From: Actinomadura hallensis
GTDB taxonomy: Bacteria > Actinomycetota > Actinomycetes > Streptosporangiales > Streptosporangiaceae
NCBI RefSeq assembly: GCF_006716765.1
Contig: NZ_VFPO01000001.1
Span: forward strand, 6,262,001-6,326,000
DNA length: 64,000 nucleotides
Direction: 5' to 3'
Part shown: piece after piece, positions 50,727 to 59,614 of the stretch
How the letters are laid out: every line of letters begins with the position of its first letter
Numbering within the stretch: the stretch's first letter is position 1
Notes under the pieces: generated by a model
The model's input: the letters and a program-made list of their open reading frames with translations, nothing else
Databases searched by the model: none
What the model was told of the DNA's origin: nothing
Program-made: the position numbers and the translations under genes

Positions 50727-51542
50727 GTGGACATCGTCTTCGATCGCCGCGGCGACGGCCCGCCCCTCGTCCTCCTGCACGGCATCGGACACCGCAGGCA
50801 GGGCTGGTCCCCCGTCATGGACCTCCTCGCCGCCGAGCGCGACGTCATCGCAGTCGACCTGCCCGGCTTCGGCGACTCACCGCCCCTCCCGCCCGGCACC
50901 CCCTACACCATGGACACCGTCCTGGACGTCCTGGGCAGGGCGTTCGCCGACCTCGGCCTGGACAGGCCGCACGTCGCCGGCAACTCCCTGGGCGGCCTGT
51001 TCGCCCTCGAGGCCGCCGACCGCGGGCTGGTCAGCTCCGCCACGGCCCTGTCCCCCGCGGGCTTCTTCAACGCCCTCGAGCTGCGCTACGCGGCCGCCGT
51101 GCTGCGCGCGTCGCGCCTGGGCGCCCGGGTCCCCGAGACCTTCCTCGCCCGCCTGGCCCGCTCCCCGCGCCGCCGCTCGGTGATGTTCGGCATGGTGTAC
51201 GGCCGTCCCGACCTCATGGACCTGGACGCGCTCACCGGCGACGCCCGCGCGATGCGCGAGGCCCGCGCCTTCGAGGCCACCCTCCGCGCCGGGCGCGACA
51301 CCCGGTTCACCGGCTCGTGCGCCGACGTCCCCGTCACCATCGCGTGGGGCACCAAGGACCGGCTCCTCCTGCGCAGCCAGGCGATCCGGGCGCAGCGCCG
51401 CCTGCCGCACGCCCGGTTCGTGTGGCTGGAGGGCTGCGGCCACGTCCCCATGGCCGACGACCCTCCCCAGGTGGCCAAGGTCCTCCTGGACGGCAGCGCC
51501 CACCCCCTGAAGGCCGCCCACCCGGAGTCCGCCGCCTCCTGA
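50727..51542 (+). CDS. Alpha/beta hydrolase
   Basis: A 271-residue hydrolase fold protein: LVLLHGIGH (oxyanion region), nucleophile Ser in AGNSLGG near residue 87, Asp in WGTKDRLL and His in GCGHVPMADDP. The match is to epoxide-hydrolase/meta-cleavage-like esterases of actinobacteria. It starts with GTG and lacks a ribosome binding site, consistent with leaderless expression from the promoter just upstream. It follows the sigE-like gene by 62 bases but has its own promoter. The substrate is unknown. Confidence 0.88.
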   Translation: MDIVFDRRGDGPPLVLLHGIGHRRQGWSPVMDLLAAERDVIAVDLPGFGDSPPLPPGTPYTMDTVLDVLGRAFADLGLDRPHVAGNSLGGLFALEAADRGLVSSATALSPAGFFNALELRYAAAVLRASRLGARVPETFLARLARSPRRRSVMFGMVYGRPDLMDLDALTGDARAMREARAFEATLRAGRDTRFTGSCADVPVTIAWGTKDRLLLRSQAIRAQRRLPHARFVWLEGCGHVPMADDPPQVAKVLLDGSAHPLKAAHPESAAS

Positions 51543-51647
51543 CGCCGCCTCCGTCGGCCGCCGCGGCCGGGACCTCCGCGCGGCGGTGATGGCCTGGATC
51601 GCAGGGGGGCAGCACGCCGCGGCGGGCCGGCCGGGAATGCGGAGCGC

Positions 51648-51700
51648 TTGACAGGTGCTTGAACACTCAACTAACCTCGCAGATGTCGTTGAAGTTTCAA
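51648..51700 (+). promoter_or_regulatory. Promoter and TTGA/TCAA operator sites of the YceI gene
   Basis: TTGACA (51648-51653) and TAACCT (51672-51677), 18 bases apart, form a strong vegetative promoter. TTGA-ACAC-TCAA (51659-51670) fills the spacer, and TTGAA-GT-TTCAA (51689-51700) covers the start of the transcript. A TCAAG half site follows. Two inverted repeats of this kind are typical of MarR-family control; no MarR gene is adjacent. Confidence 0.6.
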
Positions 51701-51723
51701 GCACTCAAGCTGCAGGAGATACC

Positions 51724-52272
51724 ATGAGCATCGCCGCCGTCGCGCCCGAGCTGACCGCCGGCACCTGGAACATCGACCCCGGGCACTCCGAGGTCGCCTT
51801 CGTCATCCGCCACCTGATGACCAAGGTGCGGGGGACGTTCACCGAGTTCAGCGGCACGGTGAACATCGACGAGGACCTCGCCAAGTCGACGGCCACGGCC
51901 GAGGTCAAGATGGCCTCGCTCGACACCCGCAACCCCGAGCGGGACGCCCACGTCCGCACCGCCGACGTCCTGGACGTCGAGAACTACCCGACCATGACCT
52001 TCAAGGCCACGGGCGTGCGCGCCGAGGGCGACGAGTACTACCTGGACGGCGACCTGACCATCAAGGACGTCACCCGCCCGGTGAGCCTCCGCGTGGAGTA
52101 CAACGGCGTCGGCGAGGACCCCTGGGGCGGCACGCGCGCCGGGTTCTCCGCCGAGACCACGATCAACCGCAAGGACTGGGGGATCGAGTTCAACATCCCG
52201 CTGAAGGGCGAGAAGGCCCTGCTCAGCGACAAGGTCGACATCCAGCTGGAGATCCAGGCCGTCCGCGCCTGA
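51724..52272 (+). CDS. YceI family protein (lipocalin-like isoprenoid-binding)
   Basis: A 182-residue YceI-domain protein without signal peptide: GTWNIDPGHSEVAFVIRHLM, TKVRGTFTEFSGTVNIDED, NPERDAHVRTADVLDVENYP, LTIKDVTRPVSL and FSAETTINRKDWGIEFN cover the whole beta-barrel. Family members bind polyisoprenoids; cytoplasmic actinobacterial ones are often oxidative-stress or MarR-regulated. GCAGGAGATACC precedes the ATG. The upstream promoter has TTGA/TCAA operator sites. It is transcribed alone. Confidence 0.93.
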   Translation: MSIAAVAPELTAGTWNIDPGHSEVAFVIRHLMTKVRGTFTEFSGTVNIDEDLAKSTATAEVKMASLDTRNPERDAHVRTADVLDVENYPTMTFKATGVRAEGDEYYLDGDLTIKDVTRPVSLRVEYNGVGEDPWGGTRAGFSAETTINRKDWGIEFNIPLKGEKALLSDKVDIQLEIQAVRA

Positions 52273-52816
52273 CCTGGCTTCCCGAAGGGCCGTCCGCAAA
52301 GCCGCGGGCGGCCCTTCCGCATGTCCGGGCCCGGGTTGCCCGACGGTCAGACTCTGCTCACCGGCGGCTCCCACGCGGCGCGGTGTCGCGTTCGTCACAC
52401 GGCCGCCGGGCGCGGCGGCCCGGAGCGAGGACGCGCTCTCGCGTCGCTTCCGGGATGAGGCGACCGGAGCGGAGCGGTCCCGGACCGCCGCCACCGAAGC
52501 GCCGCTTCCGGGTCCGGGGTCCCTGAAAGGTCTTTCACCTGAGTGCGCTGCGCACGGCGAGAACGACGCTCACCGAGACGGTTCAGGCGAAGACGCTTTC
52601 GATTCCGGCGAGGGCGAGCCCGCTCCCTGCCCCCGGCGGTCCGCGGGCGCGAACGCATGGCCTTCCCCCGGCGGCGGACACCGGATGCGGACCGGTCCCG
52701 TACGCCGCCCGCGGGAGTCGCCCGCCGGAACCCCGAAGTCTGGTGCCGGGTTTTCACCTCCCCTTACCGGGACATCCCGTTTTATGACGGTTCTTCCGGA
52801 GCACAGGGACGGACAC
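52273..52816 (+). other. Intergenic region upstream of the glutamate-cysteine-ligase-like gene
   Basis: About 540 bases with no convincing gene. It contains an inverted repeat TGAAAG-GT-CTTTCA (52524-52537), which may be an operator. The reading frame of the downstream gene is open for about 130 bases before its chosen ATG, and GC content stays high throughout. No RNA gene or mobile element is recognised. Confidence 0.4.
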
Positions 52817-54298
52817 ATGGGCAGGGACGTGGCTTCGGTCACCATCAGCGGCGAGGACCGGCGCCGGTATCGCGAAAAGGTACGGCGATGTCTGGACGTA
52901 CTGGCCCGAATGCTGGGCGAATCCCAGTTCGACTTCGAGCGCCCCCACATCGGCCTGGAAATCGAGCTGAACCTGATCGACGCGATCGGCGATCCGCTGA
53001 TGCGCAACGCGGACGTGCTGAAGGCGATCGCCGACCCGGCCTGGGCCACCGAGCTCGGCCAGTTCAACCTTGAGATCAACATTCCGCCGCGGGAACTCGG
53101 CGGCGCGAGCACGGGCGAGCTGGAGGCGGAGGTCCTCGACCACCTCCGGCACGCCGACGAGCGGGCGGACGAGGTCGGCGGCCGGCTCGCCATGATCGGC
53201 ATCCTGCCCACCCTGCGCAGGACCGACATCGGTGAGGAGACCCTCTCCGCCAACAGCCGCTACAAGATGCTGAACGACCAGATCTTCGCCGCGCGCGGCG
53301 AGGAGATGCGCATCGACATCGACGGTCCCGAGCCGCTGCGCATGCACGCCGACACGATCCTCCCCGAGGCCGCGTGCACCAGCGTGCAGTTCCACCTCCA
53401 GGTGAGCCCCGAGCAGTTCGGCGCCTACTGGAACGCCGCCCAGGCCATCGCCGGCCCGCAGGTCGCCATGGGCGCGAACTCCCCCTTCCTGTTCGGGCAC
53501 CGTCTCCACCACGAGACCCGGATCAACCTGTTCGAGCAGGCCACCGACACCCGTCCGGACGAGCTCAAAGCCCAGGGCGTGCGGCCCCGCGTCTGGTTCG
53601 GCGAGCGCTGGATCACCTCCGTGTTCGACCTCTTCGAGGAGAACACGCGCTACTTCCCCGCGCTGCTGCCACTCTGCGACGACGAGGACCCCCGCGCCGT
53701 GCTGGACGAGGGCGGCATCCCCGAGCTCGGCGAGCTCACCCTCCACAACGGGACGATCTACCGCTGGAACCGCCCCATCTACGCCGTCGTCAAGGGCCGC
53801 CCCCACCTGCGCGTGGAGAACCGCGTCCTCCCCGCCGGCCCGTCGGTCGCCGACGTCGTCGCCAACGGCGCCTTCTACTACGGCGTCGTCCGCATGCTCG
53901 CCGAGGACGAGCGTCCCGTCTGGACGCGCATGTCCTTCGCCGCCGCGGAGGACAACCTGCACCGCGCCGCGCGGGACGGCCTGGACTCCACCCTCTACTG
54001 GCCCGGCCTGGGCGAGGTCCCGGCCTCCGAGCTGATCCTCCGCAGGCTGTTGCCCCTCGCCTACGAGGGACTCCAGCGCTGGGGCGTCGACCCGTCCCGC
54101 CGCGACCGGCTGCTCGGGATCATCGAGCGGCGCTGTGTCACCGGCCAGACCGGCGCGGCGTGGCAGATCGCCACCGTGGACGCCATCGAGGAGTCCTCCG
54201 GCAGTCCGCGGCACGACGCCCTGCGCATGATGACCCGCTCCTACGTGCACCACATGCGCCGCAACGAACCCGTCCACACGTGGCCGATCGGACCCTGA
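52817..54298 (+). CDS. Glutamate-cysteine ligase family protein (GCS2-like)
   Basis: A 493-residue protein of the carboxylate-amine ligase superfamily related to GshA type 2/YbdK. The metal/substrate core HIGLEIELNLID and FNLEINIPPRELGG (Glu-rich beta strands), TSVQFHLQVSPEQF and RPHLRVENRVLPAGPS are visible. Actinomycetes usually make mycothiol, not glutathione, so the true reaction may be another gamma-glutamyl or amide ligation. I chose ATG at 52817 (MGRDVASVTISG); ATG at 52784 is an alternative with poorer upstream sequence. It is monocistronic, with a leaderless regulator gene 62 bases downstream. Confidence 0.8.
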   Translation: MGRDVASVTISGEDRRRYREKVRRCLDVLARMLGESQFDFERPHIGLEIELNLIDAIGDPLMRNADVLKAIADPAWATELGQFNLEINIPPRELGGASTGELEAEVLDHLRHADERADEVGGRLAMIGILPTLRRTDIGEETLSANSRYKMLNDQIFAARGEEMRIDIDGPEPLRMHADTILPEAACTSVQFHLQVSPEQFGAYWNAAQAIAGPQVAMGANSPFLFGHRLHHETRINLFEQATDTRPDELKAQGVRPRVWFGERWITSVFDLFEENTRYFPALLPLCDDEDPRAVLDEGGIPELGELTLHNGTIYRWNRPIYAVVKGRPHLRVENRVLPAGPSVADVVANGAFYYGVVRMLAEDERPVWTRMSFAAAEDNLHRAARDGLDSTLYWPGLGEVPASELILRRLLPLAYEGLQRWGVDPSRRDRLLGIIERRCVTGQTGAAWQIATVDAIEESSGSPRHDALRMMTRSYVHHMRRNEPVHTWPIGP

Positions 54299-54360
54299 TC
54301 TTCACAAGACCCCCACATTTCGCACCCGGCGCGCACATGCCGGCCTTCTAGAGTCGGGCC

Positions 54361-55113
54361 GTGAGCGGGAACGAGACACGCATCCTGGTCGTCGAGGACG
54401 AGCCGACGATCGCGCGGGCGGTGGCCGACCGGCTGGCGGCCGAGGGGTTCGGCGTGCGGGTCGCGCACGACGGCCCCTCCGGGGTCGAGCACGCCCGCGC
54501 GTTCGAGCCGCACCTGGTGGTACTGGACGTGATGCTCCCCGGGTTCGACGGGCTGGAGGTCTGCCGGCGGGTGCAGGCGGAACGCCCCGTCCCGGTGCTG
54601 ATGCTGACGGCCCGCGACGACGAGACCGACCTCCTCGTCGGCCTCGGCGTGGGTGCCGACGACTACGTCACCAAGCCGTTCAGCATGCGGGAGCTGGTGG
54701 CCCGCGTCCGGGCGGTGCTGCGCGGCGCGCCCCGGCCCCCGGTGGGCACGCTCCCGGTGGGCATGGCGCCGGCGGGAACGGCATCGACGGGCACGGCGGG
54801 CACGGTACCGGTCGCCGCGGAACCGCCGGTGCGGCTGGGCGACGTGGAGGTCGACCACCGGGCCCGGAGGGTCCGCAAGAACGGGCGGGAGGTGCACCTC
54901 ACGCCGACGGAGTTCGAACTGCTCGCCTGCCTCATGCGCAACCGGGGGACGGTGCTGACCCGCGCCGTCCTGCTGGAGCAGGTGTGGGACTGGGCGGACG
55001 CGTCCGGGACGCGGGTCGTCGACAGCCACGTGAAGGCCCTCCGGCGCAAGCTGGGGCAGGGACTGATCCGGACGGTCCACGGCGTGGGGTACTGCCTGGA
55101 GGGAACGCCGTGA
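54361..55113 (+). CDS. OmpR/PhoB-type response regulator
   Basis: A 250-residue regulator: receiver VVEDEP, phosphoacceptor Asp56 in VVLDVMLPG, Lys in YVTKPFS, and a C-terminal winged helix (HLTPTEFELLACLMRNRG, VVDSHVKALRRKLG). The linker between the domains is unusually long and repetitive (PVGTLPVGMAPAGTASTGTA). TAGAGT at 54349-54354 is a -10 box 7 bases before the GTG start, so the operon is leaderless. It overlaps the following kinase by GTGA, identifying them as partners. Confidence 0.93.
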   Translation: MSGNETRILVVEDEPTIARAVADRLAAEGFGVRVAHDGPSGVEHARAFEPHLVVLDVMLPGFDGLEVCRRVQAERPVPVLMLTARDDETDLLVGLGVGADDYVTKPFSMRELVARVRAVLRGAPRPPVGTLPVGMAPAGTASTGTAGTVPVAAEPPVRLGDVEVDHRARRVRKNGREVHLTPTEFELLACLMRNRGTVLTRAVLLEQVWDWADASGTRVVDSHVKALRRKLGQGLIRTVHGVGYCLEGTP

Positions 55114-56224
55114 CCGCCGCGCGGTCCGACACCGGCCGCCCTGACACCGGCCGCCCCGACACCGGGCACGGGGTCGTCCACAGGCTGTGGGCGGGGCTTC
55201 CCCGCCCGCTGGACCCGCTCCGGTCCATCAAGGTGAAGTTCGGCGTCGTGGTGGTCGTCACCGCGTGCGTCGCCGTGCTGATCGTCCTGTGGGGGTACCC
55301 GCTCGGGTTCCGGGCGCGGGTCACGATGCCGGTCGGCGTGCTCATCTCGCTCGTCGTCATCCAGCTGCTCGCGCACGGGATGACCGCGCCGCTGCGGGAG
55401 ATGACGGCGGCGGCCCGGCAGATGGCCCGCGGCGACTACAGCCGCCGGGTGCGCGCCACCTCGCGGGACGAGGTCGGCGAGCTGGCGCACGCGTTCAACC
55501 GGATGGCCGCCGACCTCGCGGAGGTCGACCGGCAGCGCCGCGAGTTCGTCGCGAACGTGTCGCACGAGCTGCGCACCCCGATCAGCGCGCTGCGGGCCGT
55601 GCTGGAGAACGTCGCGGACGGCGTCACGCCCGCGACGCCCGACGTCCTCGAGTCCGCGCTGCACCAGACGGAGCGGCTCGGGCGGCTCGTCACGCAGCTG
55701 CTCGACCTGTCGCGGGTCGAGGCGGGCGCGGCGCCGCTGGACGCGGCGGACCTCGACGTCGCCGCGTTCGTCGCCGACGTGACGGCCGAGGCCGCGGCCG
55801 GGCACCCGGACGCGGTGTTCGAGTCCGACGTCGCCCCCGGCCTGCGCGCCGTCGCCGACCGCGACCGGCTCCACCAGATCGTCGCGAACCTCCTCGACAA
55901 CGCCGCCCGGCACGGCCCCGGCGGCCGGCCCGTGACCGTCACCGCGCGCCCCGGCAGGGGGCCGGGCGGACTGGTCATCGAGGTCGCCGACGAGGGGCCC
56001 GGCATCCCGCCCGAGGAGCGCGCCCGCGTCTTCGAGCGCTTCTCCCGCGGCTCGGCGTCCGGCCCCCGGTCCGGAGGGGGACCGGGCTCGGCCTCGCCAT
56101 CGCGAGCTGGGCGACGGAGCTGCACGGCGGCGACATCACCGTGCTGGACACCCCGAGCGGCTGCCGCATCCGCGTCACCATCCCGCCGCCCCGCAAACGG
56201 GAGCCGGCGGGCGCCGGACGCTAG
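55110..56224 (+). pseudogene. HAMP-HisKA sensor histidine kinase interrupted by a frameshift in a G run
   Basis: Partner kinase of the preceding regulator, beginning GTG at 55110. The first frame gives two membrane segments (VVVVVTACVAVLIVLWGYPL; GVLISLVVIQLLAHGMTA), a HAMP domain, HisKA with His152 in NVSHELRTP, and the ATPase N- and G1-like boxes (NLLDNAARHG, DEGPGIPPEE). After FERFSRGSAS the expected G2 box is found only in the next frame: GTGLGLAIASWATELHGGDI, ending at 56224. The shift falls at GGAGGGGGACC (about 56082-56092): one extra G would restore the frame. The original frame instead runs to 56246 with unrelated sequence. It may be a sequencing error, a real mutation or frameshifting. 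Confidence 0.8.
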
Positions 56225-56790
56225 ACCGCGCCCTCCTCGATGGTGAGGAGGGCGAAAGCGGCGAGGGTCGAGTCGTCGGTGATCCTGCCGTCCCGCACCA
56301 GCTCCTTGAACTCCGCCCGGGAGAACCACCTGTGCCGCATGTCCTGCTCCTCGGGCTCCCGGTCCGGTTCCCCCGCCGTCAGGTCGGACGCGACGAAGAT
56401 GTTGAAGCCCTGCCCGCTCGTCCCGTGCGAGCAGTTCAGGTAGCCGAGGTGCTTCAGCGTCCCGGCGCGCAGGCCGGTCTCCTCGGCGAGCTCGATGCGC
56501 GCCAGCTCCTCCGGCTCGGCCTCCCGCCGCCCGGGGAGGGAGCCCTGCGGGAAGCTCCACGTGCGCTTCCCGATCGGGTACCGGTACTCCTCGACGAGGT
56601 GGAACCCGTCCCCCTCGATGGGGACGACCAGCACGAAGTCCGGTTTGTCCACGACCCCGTAGATGCCGCGCGAGCCGTCCCGCCGCTCGATCGCGTCCTC
56701 CCGGACGATCATCCAGGGGTTCTCGTAGACGACGCGTGTGGAGACGCGGCGGACCGCGGGCTCCTCCTGTGGCTCTTCGCCCTCGTGCAT
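56221..56790 (-). CDS. Nudix hydrolase (ADP-ribose pyrophosphatase-like)
   Basis: A 189-residue Nudix protein hydrolysing a nucleoside-diphosphate-linked substrate. The Nudix box region reads GSLPGRREAEPEELARIELA followed by EETGL; the RE of the consensus REUXEEXGU is IE, so one consensus Arg is lost while the metal-binding Glu residues remain. Upstream, VVYENPWMIVREDAIERRDG and DFVLVVPIEGDGFHLVEEYR resemble ADP-ribose pyrophosphatases. ATG at 56790 starts MHEGEEPQ. It overlaps the end of the frameshifted kinase by 4 bases on the opposite strand. Confidence 0.85.
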   Translation of the reverse strand: MHEGEEPQEEPAVRRVSTRVVYENPWMIVREDAIERRDGSRGIYGVVDKPDFVLVVPIEGDGFHLVEEYRYPIGKRTWSFPQGSLPGRREAEPEELARIELAEETGLRAGTLKHLGYLNCSHGTSGQGFNIFVASDLTAGEPDREPEEQDMRHRWFSRAEFKELVRDGRITDDSTLAAFALLTIEEGAV

Positions 56791-56906
56791 GCTCTGGCTC
56801 CCGACCCGTGGCGGCGGACGACATTCGTGGGCACACCGTGTCCGCGGCACACCGTACCCACGCCTCGCCGCCGGGCGGCCCGGGACCGCGCCAGGGCGGG
56901 CCGGGG

Positions 56907-58199
56907 TCAGCTCCGGCGGAAGGTGACCACCTCGCCGGAGTCCCCGACGGCCTCCCGGGCGGGCTGGATCATGCGCTCGCCGGCGTTGTCCGCCAGCAGC
57001 GCGCGGGCCCGCAGCACGATCTCCAGGTCGAAGCGCAGGTCCGGGTCGAGGAGCTGGTCGCCGAACAGCTCCTCCAGCTGCCGCAGCCGGTAGCGGACCG
57101 TCTGCGGGTGGACGTGCAGCCGCATCGCGACCTCGTTGGCGTTGCGGCCCGACTGCAGCCACGCCAGCAGCGTCTCGGCGAGCCGGTCCTGCTGGCTGGG
57201 ACGCAGGTGCGCCAGCGGCGCCAGGCGCAGCTCCGCCAGCGAGGTGATGAGCCCCTCGTCCTGGAACAGGATCAGCGTGGACATGTGCTCCACGCAGCGG
57301 ATCACGCCGCCGTCCGCCTCGATGACGCCGCGCTGGACGAGGCAGAGCGTCTTGCGCGCCCACTGCATCGAGCGCGCCGCCTCCATCAGCGGGACGGTCG
57401 GGCCGACGACGGCGAGGGTCCCGGCCAGGGCGCGGTCGATGAGCTTCGCGCGGCCCGGCCCGTCGGGGTCGGGGATGATCAGGCTGGGCGTGCGGCGGGT
57501 GAGGTCGGCGAGGACGTCGGGCGGGAACGCGGGCTGGCGGGCGTCCTGGTGGTGGCGGCCGAGCGCCACCGCGGCGACCGTCCGGGGAACGGGCCAGTGC
57601 GCGGCCGCGGCGAGGTCGGCGATGGCCTCCTGCGCGGCGGGCGGGTCGGCGAACAGCAGGTCGAGCAGGCGCTTGCGGCGGCGCTGCATCTCGCCCGCCA
57701 CGGCGGCCTTGGCCTGGGAGAACCCCTCGGCCGCCGCGTGCGCCAGCTCGTTCTGGAACTCCATCAGCACCTCGCCGACGGCGCCGAGCGTGCGGGGCGA
57801 GACGTTCAGCGCGTCGGCCCCCTCGGTGAGCCTCCGCCAGGCCACCATGCCGCCGACCCGCATCGCGCTCTGCATCGCGTCGAGGCTGCGCCCCTCCCCG
57901 GCCTCGCCGCGGCCGATCGCGCGGAAGAAGTCCACCACGGGGCCGGGGTCGTGGTTCGGGTCGGCGACCCGGTCGACGAAGTAGTGCAGGACCCGCTCGA
58001 CGGCGAGCCGAAGCGTTCCCGAGTAGGAGCCGTCACCGGGCCGGTCGTACTCCCTGACGCGCGTCTGGATCTCCTGGATCATGTCGTCCGCCACCTCGTC
58101 GAGGTGCGGTCGCATGTGGTCTGCGAGTTCCCTCGGCAGATCCGGCCACGGGCGCCCATTCGTGGTCGAACCGTCGTCCGCCACAGAACCTCCCAGCAC
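56907..58199 (-). CDS. PucR family transcriptional regulator
   Basis: A 430-residue regulator with an N-terminal all-helical sensor-like part (RPHLDEVADDMIQEIQTRVR), a middle GGDEF-like PucR segment (LLDLLFADPPAAQEAIADLA) and a C-terminal PucR helix-turn-helix (NEVAMRLHVHPQTVRYRLRQ). Such regulators control purine, amine and wall-related genes. The start is GTG at 58199; GTG at 58184 has GGGAGG 4 bases upstream and is a good alternative. It is a single gene, divergent from the PRC-barrel gene. The target is unknown. Confidence 0.88.
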   Translation of the reverse strand: MLGGSVADDGSTTNGRPWPDLPRELADHMRPHLDEVADDMIQEIQTRVREYDRPGDGSYSGTLRLAVERVLHYFVDRVADPNHDPGPVVDFFRAIGRGEAGEGRSLDAMQSAMRVGGMVAWRRLTEGADALNVSPRTLGAVGEVLMEFQNELAHAAAEGFSQAKAAVAGEMQRRRKRLLDLLFADPPAAQEAIADLAAAAHWPVPRTVAAVALGRHHQDARQPAFPPDVLADLTRRTPSLIIPDPDGPGRAKLIDRALAGTLAVVGPTVPLMEAARSMQWARKTLCLVQRGVIEADGGVIRCVEHMSTLILFQDEGLITSLAELRLAPLAHLRPSQQDRLAETLLAWLQSGRNANEVAMRLHVHPQTVRYRLRQLEELFGDQLLDPDLRFDLEIVLRARALLADNAGERMIQPAREAVGDSGEVVTFRRS

Positions 58200-58532
58200 T
58201 CCGTCCCCCTGCGTTGCGCGCCGTACACACGGGGTAATTGCTTACTTATGAGTATCGTGTGAGGCAAATCATGACCTGTGACATACGCAGGAGCAAAGTC
58301 CAGGTCGAGATTCGACCAGCTTCGGCCGGGTTCATGACACAGAAGCGACAATGCCATGAACCCCGCCCCGCCTCGGCCGGGCGATCCCGCTGAGCGGGTC
58401 GGCAGGCGGTCCCGACGCCGCGGCGGCGGACGACGGGCGGCGGACGACAGGCGGCGAATCCGCCGGTGGAGGGCATATCTCGCGCAGGCCGGGTACGTGA
58501 CTCTACGGGACGAGTCGAACGGCTGGTGAATC
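58200..58532 (+). other. Divergent intergenic region between PucR regulator and PRC-barrel gene
   Basis: About 330 bases. An AT-richer patch (about 58230-58290) probably carries the promoters; on the minus strand TTGCCT and TAAGCA are 17 bases apart near 58265-58240. No gene, RNA or repeat is recognised. Confidence 0.4.
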
Positions 58533-58886
58533 ATGTTCGCGATCGAGGACATCCGGGAGTGGCGGGGCCGCGAGGTGATCGACGAGGCCGGGAGCCGGAT
58601 CGGCCGGCTGGAGGCCATCTACGTCGACACCGCGACGGACCGCCCGTCGTTCGCCACGATCAAGACGGGCGTGCCGACCCGGCAGCGCCTCGTCTTCGCG
58701 CCGCTCGCCGGGGCGACGGTGGGGCCGGACCACCTTCGGATCGCGCACCCGAAGAAGCAGATCAAGAACGCTCCGGCGATCGGCACGGACGGGGAGCTCC
58801 TCGCCGCCGACGAGGAGGCCGTCTTCGCCTACTACGAAATGCCCTACCAGGCCGCCCCGGACGAGCGGCGGCTCGCCCGCCGCTGA
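58533..58886 (+). CDS. PRC-barrel domain protein
   Basis: A 117-residue single-domain protein: FAIEDIREWRGREVIDEAGS with RIGRLEAIYVDTATDRPSFA and HLRIAHPKKQIKNAPAIGTD are the paired barrel halves of a PRC domain, known from RimM and photosynthetic reaction centres. Stand-alone actinobacterial copies are abundant and mostly uncharacterised, perhaps stress-related. The end AYYEMPYQAAPDERRLARR is basic. No signal or membrane segment is present. It is transcribed alone. Confidence 0.88.
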   Translation: MFAIEDIREWRGREVIDEAGSRIGRLEAIYVDTATDRPSFATIKTGVPTRQRLVFAPLAGATVGPDHLRIAHPKKQIKNAPAIGTDGELLAADEEAVFAYYEMPYQAAPDERRLARR

Positions 58887-59614
58887 CGCGCCGCCCGCCG
58901 CCGGTGCGCGCGTCCGGGCGCCGGATGCCCGTCCGCGATGGGCGGGGCACGCTCGGAGACGATTCGGCGCGCGGCGAAATGGAGTGGTCCTCCGGCAGTT
59001 CATGCCTGATCCGTGATCGACTCCGTGAAATTTCTGCGATGTCCATCCGGCCATTTGGATGGGCCTAGAGAACATCTTCCAGGGTGCGGGAGCGCCGTTC
59101 CCGAGCCCGGCGGAGCCGTTGACGCACGACGACCGTTCCCGGTTCCCTCGATCCCCCCGATGTGATCGACTTCACCCCCCGACCATGACCATCAGCGTGG
59201 TCACAGAGCGTCAATCCTCGCGCTTTCAGCGATATCTCGCGCACCCCTTCCACAGGCGCTCCGGCAAGGGCGGGAAGCCCTTCGCCCCCACCTCCGACCA
59301 GCAGTGTTCACGCAGGTCAGAGGGCTATGAATGACCCGTTCATCGAGGTTTCGCGGCATCATTGACGAGTCGGTCAACGCGGTCGACCGGCTGACCGCGT
59401 GCGGCCATTCACCTGTTGTTTTCGCGCCCTTTGGGTTGCGCGCCCAGTAGTTCTCACTACACTGCAGGCTCGTCATTCCCTTACGTCCCCCCGAGCTCTC
59501 GTACTGCGAGCACACCTGCATGTTCGCCGCACGACGCGGCGTCCCCCGCCATCGCTGAGTGTGATTCACGCCGGGGCGACGTGAGCAGACCCCCGATCCA
59601 GAGGAGAAATGCAA
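58887..59614 (+). other. Regulatory region upstream of the secreted protein-sortase operon
   Basis: About 720 bases without a convincing gene. GGTCA-ACGC-GGTCGACC-GGC-TGACC (59372-59396) has a perfect 8-bp core palindrome framed by inverted GGTCA/TGACC arms and looks like an operator. TTGCGC (59436-59441) and TACACT (59458-59463), 16 bases apart, form a candidate promoter with a leader of about 145 bases to the coding start. An open frame of 91 codons at 59059 lacks coding character. Confidence 0.45.

Noticed and set aside
59059..59334. Possible 91-codon gene ahead of the secreted protein.
   Set aside because: No ribosome binding site, poor third-position GC bias and no recognisable domain.
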